DNA from: Phreatobacter oligotrophus
Lineage (GTDB): Bacteria > Pseudomonadota > Alphaproteobacteria > Rhizobiales > Phreatobacteraceae
Assembly (NCBI RefSeq): GCF_003046185.1
Contig: NZ_PZZL01000013.1
Coordinates: 1-50,394 of the forward strand
DNA: 50,394 nt
Reading direction: 5' to 3'
The translations under genes were made by a program, and so were the position numbers. Shown here piece by piece: positions 44,597 through 50,394 of the stretch. The notes under the pieces were generated by a model, which saw only the letters and a program-made list of their open reading frames with translations, had not been told where the DNA came from and ran no database searches. Every line of letters starts with the position of its first letter. Position 1 is the stretch's first letter.

Positions 44597-46987
44597 TCAG
44601 CGCCCACTGCGTCCACCCACCGAGGAGCCACCCGGGCCGCGGTCAAAGTCGCCGACATCCAGCACGCAGGCTGTCCCGGCCCGGTTCGGCACACGGCCCG
44701 GCGGACAGCGCAGCGGTTCCCGCGCGGCGGCCGGCTGGACGTTGGGGCGGGAGGGCGCGGGGGCTGCCCGCTCGGTCGGCACTGCGGGGCGCTGCGGCGC
44801 GGTCCGCGTCGGCGGCACCACATCGCGCGGAACGGCGCGGCGGATTGCAGGAAATAGTCCGGCAACCCGCCCGACGCACTGGTCGCCGTTGCGGCTGCCC
44901 ACCTGACCGGGAGGGCATGCCATGCACTGGTTCTGGGTGATGGTCCCGCCCGATGCGGTGACCGCGGTCAGGGCCACAGTGCGCTCGTTGTCGGCGCAAG
45001 GCCGGCAGGTCGTTGGCTGAGCCGTGCTGCCACCGCTCGCCGCAGCGCCCGCCATTCCCCCTCCGGGCAGGGGGCTCTGGATCGCGATCTCGACTCCGCC
45101 CGCCACCTGATTGCCACCGAGGCCACCGCCCGCGGTCAGCGCGCCGCTGGGACCCGGCGCGAGGGTTCCCTGCAGTCCGGCGCCAATATTGGCATTGGCC
45201 TGCGTCACAGGCTGGAAGGGCGGTGCCTGGAACATGCTGCCGGGACCGCAGACCGAGGCGCAGGAGAGAAACTCGCCGCTGCCGCCACGCCCTCCGCTGA
45301 TCTGGGTGCCGACCGGACAGCTCATGCATGTATCGCCAGCCCGGATCTGGTCGCTCGCGCACGGGGTGCGGCAGGTGCCGTCGATGTTGCGCTGGCCGAT
45401 GGGACAGCTGTCGCAGGTCTCGACCCCGTTGATGAAGCGCCCGCTAGGAACGGCGTCGTCGCCGCAGTTGGGGATGCATCGTCCGGCCTTCTGGTCGAAG
45501 TTGCCGCTGGCGCAGGCCGGGATGGCCGCGCAGCTCGACCCGGTGTCGTATTGACCGCTCGGGCATTGGCAGGCGCCGCCAGCATAGGGCGCGAACATGG
45601 TGTCATTGTAGGTGGTCGGCTTGTCGTTGGCCGAAGCATTGTATTGCAGCCAGGGGCGGGCCGCGCAGCTCGGCGTGCAGCCTGTTCCGCCCGTGTTGAA
45701 CTGGAAGCCGGCCGGGCAGCTCCAGCAGCCGGAATTGTCGGTGTTGATCAGGTGGCCGGGCGCGCAGATGATCGGCCGGGAGCACTGACCGGTTGCCGCG
45801 TCACGGTTGAAACCATGGGGGCAGGCGCGGCACCAGCCGTCGACATTGGTCTCCGCGGCCGAACAGGCCGCGCAACTATAGACCTGGGTCGGAATGTAGC
45901 CGCCATTCAGGCTGCTGTAGATGTTCGTCCAGACCGTCTTCCAGCCGTTGGGGAGCGCGCAGGTGCAGGTGCGCGTGTCGGCAAGGGTCTGGTAGGTCGT
46001 GCCCGGACTGCACGCTGCGGGAGGGCCTGTTGGCGGCGGCGGCTCATCGGAACAGCTCTTGAAGAAGCAACCTATGCTGTGTCCGACATCCTTCACGCCG
46101 CCCCAGATCTCGTCGAGCCCGGGGCAGACCTGGACGGCGTCGCACACTTCCTTGGCGGTCTTGTAGACCTCGCCGATCGTGCCGCAGATCTCCTTGGTGG
46201 TCTTGTTGATGCCGCACACGGCCTCCACCACGGCGGTGGCAACGGCGCCGGGATCGTCGAACAGGGCGCCGACAACGGCCTTGGGATCGTCCAGGACCAT
46301 CCCGGCCAGATCAGTGCAGGCCTCGGCGCTGTTGCCTGCCGCGGCGGCCGCATTGACGATGTCCTCAGCGACGTTCTTCAGAATCGCGGCCGTCCCGGCT
46401 GCCGCGCATCCGCATTTCAGATATTCTCCGATGGGTCCGAGCGCCGCCATGAACTTTTCGCTGAGCGCCGCGCCGATCTCGCCCGCCGCCTGATGGGCGA
46501 CCGAATTGATCACGTCGATGGCGACCTGTGGCAGCATGCTGCGCAATGCGCCGCCGATCAGGCTGTCCGGGTCCTCGATGAGCCCACTGAGGAAGTCCGC
46601 GATCTGGCCCGCGACGAAGGTGCCGATGGCCGCGTTGCAGCTCTTGGGATCGGTGAACGGCTCGTTGCCGCCGGCCGTGGTCACGATGTAGATGCCCGTC
46701 ATCGCAGCCATGGCGGCGATGGTAAAAGGGTCGCCGGCGGCAGCCTGCGAGACGCACTGGGCATAGGTGGGATCAGCCAGGGCATTGGCGACCTTGAGGG
46801 AGCCCTCGGCCACCGCGTCCACGCCGTTAACGACGGCGCCGACGACACCCATGCAGTCCTTGAGCTTGTCGGTCACCGTGTTGGCGTGCGCGCTTGTCCC
46901 CAGCCCCATGACGATGACGGCCGAGAGCAGCATCGAGCCGAGGACCGCGCGGACCCTGGAAGACCTGAACCATCGGTCGGCGCGCAT
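44597..46987 (-). CDS. Large exported Cys-rich modular protein, operon gene 3
   Basis: The product is 796 residues. The signal peptide ends near residue 36 (SAHAN). Residues about 40-310 are helical and Ala-rich with scattered cysteines. From about 325 to the end the sequence is a series of short cysteine modules of the form C-x-x-C-P-x-G-x(5-10)-G-x-C, for example CRACPHGFNRDAATGQC, CWSCPAGFQF and CDSCPIGQRN. These recall EGF- or TNFR-like disulfide knots of extracellular proteins. A Gly-rich spacer (about 600-650) and a Pro/Arg-rich tail follow. Probable surface or periplasmic scaffold; function unknown. Confidence 0.8.
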   Translation of the reverse strand: MRADRWFRSSRVRAVLGSMLLSAVIVMGLGTSAHANTVTDKLKDCMGVVGAVVNGVDAVAEGSLKVANALADPTYAQCVSQAAAGDPFTIAAMAAMTGIYIVTTAGGNEPFTDPKSCNAAIGTFVAGQIADFLSGLIEDPDSLIGGALRSMLPQVAIDVINSVAHQAAGEIGAALSEKFMAALGPIGEYLKCGCAAAGTAAILKNVAEDIVNAAAAAGNSAEACTDLAGMVLDDPKAVVGALFDDPGAVATAVVEAVCGINKTTKEICGTIGEVYKTAKEVCDAVQVCPGLDEIWGGVKDVGHSIGCFFKSCSDEPPPPTGPPAACSPGTTYQTLADTRTCTCALPNGWKTVWTNIYSSLNGGYIPTQVYSCAACSAAETNVDGWCRACPHGFNRDAATGQCSRPIICAPGHLINTDNSGCWSCPAGFQFNTGGTGCTPSCAARPWLQYNASANDKPTTYNDTMFAPYAGGACQCPSGQYDTGSSCAAIPACASGNFDQKAGRCIPNCGDDAVPSGRFINGVETCDSCPIGQRNIDGTCRTPCASDQIRAGDTCMSCPVGTQISGGRGGSGEFLSCASVCGPGSMFQAPPFQPVTQANANIGAGLQGTLAPGPSGALTAGGGLGGNQVAGGVEIAIQSPLPGGGMAGAAASGGSTAQPTTCRPCADNERTVALTAVTASGGTITQNQCMACPPGQVGSRNGDQCVGRVAGLFPAIRRAVPRDVVPPTRTAPQRPAVPTERAAPAPSRPNVQPAAAREPLRCPPGRVPNRAGTACVLDVGDFDRGPGGSSVGGRSGR

Positions 46988-47049
46988 GACCTACCTCTCG
47001 GAATGCGGACAGTCACTCAAGGGACAAGGCGATGTTCGGCCGGCGGTCC

Positions 47050-47394
47050 TCAGGGCGCTCGATAGCCATTGGGGACGTCGACCCCATAGAGGCGCTGCAA
47101 CTCGCCCCGATCGCGCGGCTGGGCGAACTGGCCATCCTGCGATGGCAGCAGGGGCGGGGAAGAGACGCTCAGTTTGGGCTGCGTCGCCGACAGGATGTGG
47201 AGGCGCATGTCGGAGGAGAGGTCGGGTCTGACACAGGCACCGGAGAAGGTGCGCCCCTCCGGACAGGCGGACGGTGCCGTCTGCGCGGCTTGCGACAATG
47301 CCGGGACGGGGACGAGCAGCGGCACGGATGCCACGACCATCGCCGAGGCGATCGTTCGGGCCATGACGAGCGTGTTCGAACGGGTTCCAGTCAT
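47050..47394 (-). CDS. Small exported protein, operon gene 2
   Basis: The product is 114 residues from ATG 47394, four bases after the stop of the barrel gene; an ATG ten codons later is possible. It has a long signal peptide (cleavage near ALSQA). The mature part begins with ACPEGRTFSGACV, the same C-P-x-G-R ... G-x-C pattern found in the modules of the 796-residue protein encoded next, and then RLHILSATQPKLSV. Shared motif and tight spacing suggest that the two proteins work together at the cell surface. Confidence 0.75.
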   Translation of the reverse strand: MTGTRSNTLVMARTIASAMVVASVPLLVPVPALSQAAQTAPSACPEGRTFSGACVRPDLSSDMRLHILSATQPKLSVSSPPLLPSQDGQFAQPRDRGELQRLYGVDVPNGYRAP

Positions 47395-47398
47395 CGCA

Positions 47399-48625
47399 TC
47401 ACATCCTGAAGCTTGTTCCGAAGCTGGCGATCCAGGCGTTGGTCGCGACAGCGGGCTGGCCCGAGCCGACCTGGATGACGCCACCCACCACCTTGTCGGG
47501 ATTGACGCTCTGGTTGATCCAGACGTGCGCCACCGATGCGTTGAACTTCACGCCGTTGCCCAGGTCGTAGGCACCGGCCAGGCCGAGGGTCCAGGTGCTC
47601 TTGGCCGGCAGGAACTGGAACGTCGTGGAGTCGTAGCCGTTGCGGTCGCGATAGAGGAACGACAGCGTCGGTCCGATCGTGTAGCTGGCGCCCGAATAGG
47701 TGACGCCGCCGGTCAGTCGGACCATGTTGGAATTGGAATTCGCGGGCTCGGTCACGAGAGGCGGCGGTGGAGCCGCCGACAGGACCTGGTTGCGGCCCAT
47801 GCTGGTGAAGTCCAGGTTCAGGGATGCCGCCCAGCGATCGTTGAACGTATAGCCGCTCTTCACGCCGACCATGATGCGGTCGCCGGCCCGGAACTGCGGT
47901 GCAGTGCCGAAGGGGTTCGTGAGCGTCGTGACCTGTTCCCACGAATAGGAGAGCATCGCCTTGATGACGAGCGCATCGCCGCGGTAGCCGGCCGACAAAT
48001 TGGCTGTCGTAACGTCGCCCGGATTGTAGCGGATGAAGAAGTTCGGAACCTGGCTCTGCAGGAACGATCCCCGCGACGTGTAGCCGAGCCCCCAGCCGAC
48101 GGTGACGTTTTCATTGACCGCGATATTGGCGCCGATCGACGGCCCGATGTTCAGGCCCTGGCCGAAGACCGGATTGGGCACGATGTCGGAATCGAGTGCC
48201 GATTTCGAATTGTTGACGTTGACCCCGGCGAAGCTTGAGACGGTGGGGATCGACACCGAGATTGCCGCGAAGGGCTGGATTCCGTTGATGCCGAAATAGG
48301 TGACACGCTGCGACAGCGTCAGGTCGACGGGTCGGGCCAGATTGCTGCTCGCACCGCCCGAATTCTGGCTCGACCACATGTAGCCGGAGCGTACGACCGA
48401 TTCGAGCTTCCAGTCGGAACTGGGCCGACCCGTGAGCTGGAAGCCGACCGGAACGAAGACCTGGCTCCCGCGATTGCCAAGGGAGTCCCGCCACGAGTAA
48501 TAGCGAGCCTCGGTATCGGCTGTCATGGTCCAGCTGCCCTGCTGGGCTTGGGCGACGGCAAGATCGGAACCGCTTGCCAGCAGCAGCGCCACCAAAACGG
48601 CGCGGTGCCTGCCTCGCCAACCCAT
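47399..48625 (-). CDS. Outer-membrane beta-barrel protein, operon gene 1
   Basis: The product is 408 residues from ATG 48625; a GTG at 48637 with GGGGG upstream is an alternative. The signal peptide ends after AVAQAQQ. The rest is alternating amphipathic strands with aromatic girdles (for example VTYFGINGIQPFAAIS, YTFNDRWAASLNLDF, FNASVAHVWINQS) and a short C-terminal strand (ASFGTSFRM), as in outer-membrane barrels of the transporter or MetA-phenol-degradation type. The substrate is unknown. It is the first gene of the operon, facing the AraC-family gene across a shared regulatory region. Confidence 0.8.
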   Translation of the reverse strand: MGWRGRHRAVLVALLLASGSDLAVAQAQQGSWTMTADTEARYYSWRDSLGNRGSQVFVPVGFQLTGRPSSDWKLESVVRSGYMWSSQNSGGASSNLARPVDLTLSQRVTYFGINGIQPFAAISVSIPTVSSFAGVNVNNSKSALDSDIVPNPVFGQGLNIGPSIGANIAVNENVTVGWGLGYTSRGSFLQSQVPNFFIRYNPGDVTTANLSAGYRGDALVIKAMLSYSWEQVTTLTNPFGTAPQFRAGDRIMVGVKSGYTFNDRWAASLNLDFTSMGRNQVLSAAPPPPLVTEPANSNSNMVRLTGGVTYSGASYTIGPTLSFLYRDRNGYDSTTFQFLPAKSTWTLGLAGAYDLGNGVKFNASVAHVWINQSVNPDKVVGGVIQVGSGQPAVATNAWIASFGTSFRM

Positions 48626-48943
48626 CCAACTCTGCACGGACTGCCCCCACGATGTTTCTGCCCGGGCGCCCGGCGCCCCACAGACGTTCCATTGGGTAAA
48701 GGCTAGAGGTTGGCGGGGGCAGGTCTTGGACTCTGCGGCGTGGACTTTCCATGACCGGCTGCGCGAAAGTCCATGCCACTGGCTGGTATGGGCCTTATCT
48801 TTGGGGGAAGGGCAATTGCAGGGCAGGATAACGTCCTTTGCGTAGAACCCTCTATGGACCCCTCGAAATCCCACGGGATACGGTGAGGTGTCGGAACGGC
48901 TGGTCTCTGTAGGACCAGCGCATGGCAGGGGACATGGCAGGCC
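48626..48943. other. Divergent regulatory region of exported operon and AraC gene
   Basis: This 318-base gap contains promoters for both directions. The only clear structure is the 9-bp inverted repeat at 48741-48773, listed separately. No gene is seen; frames crossing it lack ribosome sites. Confidence 0.55.
48741..48773. promoter_or_regulatory. Inverted repeat, candidate AraC-family operator
   Basis: TGGACTTTC and GAAAGTCCA are perfect complements separated by 15 bases. The site is about 115 bases before the barrel gene and 170 bases before the regulator gene, suitable for control of both. AraC regulators more often use direct repeats, so a DNA-looping or dimer-facing arrangement would be needed. 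Confidence 0.55.
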
Positions 48944-49927
48944 ATGGGTGCAGACCAGCCGACCGTTATCCACCTCGACAGTCCGACGATCGCCGATCCC
49001 CCCACGATGCGGCTCTGGCGCGAGGATGTCGCCCGTGCCGTCCTCGGGCTCGATTTCCGGCCTCTCAGCGACAAGCCGTTTCGCGTCCAGATGGAGGTCG
49101 TGCGCGCAGGCGCGATCACGCTTTCACGCTCCGTCACCAGTCCTGCCGAGAGTTTTCGGGACCGGGAACTGGTTGATCCGAACTCCAACTCGTTCACCTT
49201 CGCCTGGTCCGAGGCCGGTTCGGTGGTCGCACGCCAGCGCGGGCAAGAGACCGTGCTGAGAGGAACCGATGGCGTTCTCTTGTCGAGCGACGAGTTCGGG
49301 GCACTCGCGGCCCCGAACGGTGGCCGATATGTCGGCGTCATCATCCCGCGCCGGCTGATGAGCGCCCATCTGGACGCACCGGACGACGTGGTGATGCAGT
49401 CCGTTGGACGCAACGCCAAGGCCATGAGGCTCGTCCAGGCCTATGGCCGCCTGATCGTGAGCCATGCCGGAGACTCATCTCCGGCCACCTTGGCGCTGAT
49501 GGGGGATCACCTCGCCGCCCTGATTGCGATAGCCCTTGGGAATGTGCGGCCCGACGCCGATCCTTCTTTGCGTTCGCCGGAGCGGGCAGCGCGCTTCGAA
49601 CTGGTGAAGAGGTGGATCGCCGACAATGCTTGCGACCCGGGGCTCTCACTCAGCACCGTGGCCCGCGCCTGCGGACTGTCATCACGGTCGATCCAAATGT
49701 TGTTCGAGGAGAGTGGCCAATCGTATTCGTCCCATCTCCTCGAACTCCGCCTTGAGCGTGCCTACCGTCTGCTGACCGGGGCAGACGCCGCCGGCGAGGC
49801 GCTGCGGGTGATCGACGTCGCCTTGGCGGTTGGATTCTCGGATGTCTCCTATTTCAACCGTCGGTTTCGATCGCGCTTTGGCGAGACCCCAACCAGTGCC
49901 AGGAGCGCCGGGGGCGCGTCAGAATAG
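48944..49927 (+). CDS. AraC-family transcriptional regulator
   Basis: The product is 327 residues from ATG 48944. Residues about 20-200 form the sensing domain of the AraC-binding-2 type (EVVRAGAITLSRS, then NSNSFTFAWSEAGSV). The C-terminal double helix-turn-helix covers about 220-320: LSTVARACGLSSRSIQMLFE, then RVIDVALAVGFSDVSYFNRR and FRSRFGETPTSAR, the classical AraC signature. It is divergent from the four-gene exported operon and is the natural candidate to control it. Confidence 0.92.
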   Translation: MGADQPTVIHLDSPTIADPPTMRLWREDVARAVLGLDFRPLSDKPFRVQMEVVRAGAITLSRSVTSPAESFRDRELVDPNSNSFTFAWSEAGSVVARQRGQETVLRGTDGVLLSSDEFGALAAPNGGRYVGVIIPRRLMSAHLDAPDDVVMQSVGRNAKAMRLVQAYGRLIVSHAGDSSPATLALMGDHLAALIAIALGNVRPDADPSLRSPERAARFELVKRWIADNACDPGLSLSTVARACGLSSRSIQMLFEESGQSYSSHLLELRLERAYRLLTGADAAGEALRVIDVALAVGFSDVSYFNRRFRSRFGETPTSARSAGGASE

Positions 49928-50238
49928 GGCGAGACTGATGCGCAAGTCCCTCCGGAGAGCGAACCGCCGATCGGTCTCTGCAGGAATCGTTGCGTCAGCG
50001 CGCCACAGCGCGGACTTCCCTGTGCAGATCGGGCCGGGGGCGGATAGCGCACCCGGTACCAGTAACGATGGCCACCCGCCGGCCCAGGGAAGCCGCGTCC
50101 ATGCCTGCCTCGGGACCATGGCTCTTGAGGTCGGAGAGGGTTGAAGCCGGACAGATTTCACGCAGCCGAGTTCCGGCGTCTCCGGCTGGAGACGATTGGT
50201 TGGACAGAGCAGGCTTTCCGATGTCGGCTTGGGGCCCG
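49928..50238. other. Intergenic stretch before the insertion sequence, no gene seen
   Basis: About 311 bases between the AraC gene and the apparent IS end. Short frames exist but lack ribosome sites and recognisable content. No terminator with a U-tract was found after the regulator gene. Confidence 0.45.
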
Positions 50239-50257
50239 AGGCTGTGTGAGAACGTTA
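50239..50257. mobile_element. Possible terminal inverted repeat of an insertion sequence
   Basis: AGGCTGTGTGAGAACG-like sequence, about 50-70 bases past the transposase stop, resembles the ends of IS5- or IS1182-type elements. The opposite end lies outside the window, so this cannot be matched to a partner. Confidence 0.4.
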
Positions 50258-50308
50258 AGCGCTTGGACGCTGCGGGCTCGCCGGTTTGTTAGAGAACGTA
50301 CGAGCGGT

Positions 50309-50394
50309 TCATGCTCTGATGGCCCTGAGGATCGGAGCCACGCCCACAACAGCGATTGCCCGCTTCATATTGTAGGCCAGGATCGCCAGGCTTG
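50309..50394 (-). CDS. Transposase C-terminus, cut by window edge
   Basis: On the minus strand the last 27 codons before TGA read SLAILAYNMKRAIAVVGVAP and onward to RAIRA. This closely fits the end of DDE transposases of the IS1182/IS5-like group, which finish with LAYNMKR and a small helix. The frame stays open to the window edge, so the protein may be intact beyond. It marks the right side of the accessory region. Confidence 0.82.
   Translation of the reverse strand, partial: SLAILAYNMKRAIAVVGVAPILRAIRA

Noticed and set aside
45551-47065. Open frame of 504 codons on the plus strand
   Set aside because: It is antisense to the Cys-rich protein gene, which has a signal peptide and ordered cysteine modules.

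Overview
The window reads as chromosomal DNA of a GC-rich alphaproteobacterium, most likely Hyphomicrobiales (Rhizobiales). The evidence is gene content, not marker genes: a Brucella Omp2-type porin start, an HdaA-type DnaA homologue, a DUF2336 protein, a DUF2778 protein, an MHS-type transporter, an IclR/Bug organic-acid locus and CCA-encoding tRNA genes. No rRNA operon, CRISPR array, complete prophage or replication origin was seen.

Region 1 (1-24125) is mostly core. It holds the porin start, a Gly-rich exported protein, a modular OmpA protein, aspS with an alpha/beta hydrolase, and a dense run (phosphatidyltransferase, AI-2E permease, hdaA, ppk, ppx) in which ppk and ppx overlap. Next come an HxlR regulator divergent from a flavin reductase with a palindromic operator candidate, pccA, tRNA-Leu(GAG), proB, a 155-bp element with perfect 40-bp inverted repeats, a CoA-lyase/MaoC pair, a lytic transglycosylase, DUF2336, an HPt/response-regulator pair, nadK, cutA and an SDR.

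Region 2 (24192-31020) contains a BtuB-like TonB receptor under a cobalamin riboswitch, a Tat-exported metallo-beta-lactamase-fold protein, a DUF2778 L,D-transpeptidase-like protein, tRNA-Thr(TGT) and a TadG-like protein with a von Willebrand A domain.

Region 3 (31169-40508) is a CoA-thioester/organic-acid locus: IclR regulator, Bug binding protein, a MaoC-fold protein without its catalytic pair, a CaiB-type transferase and a two-subunit family I CoA-transferase. An MHS transporter, small exported proteins and rlmB follow.

Region 4 (40706-50394) is accessory. tRNA-Tyr(GTA) is an integration site. A 35-bp imperfect direct repeat of its 3' end recurs 1,951 bp downstream and brackets a two-gene cassette: an exported small protein and a protein with a nucleoside-deoxyribosyltransferase/TIR-like fold. 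Just past the second repeat lies a frameshifted integrase remnant whose catalytic Tyr has become Asp. Then comes a four-gene operon of exported proteins (a beta-barrel, a short secreted protein, a 796-residue Cys-rich protein and a 465-residue exported protein), divergent from an AraC-family regulator with a dyad between them. The window ends in the tail of a transposase gene.

The most interesting parts are the att-bounded cassette, which is a candidate defence module, and the uncharacterised exported operon. Function in both is inferred from motifs and context only.
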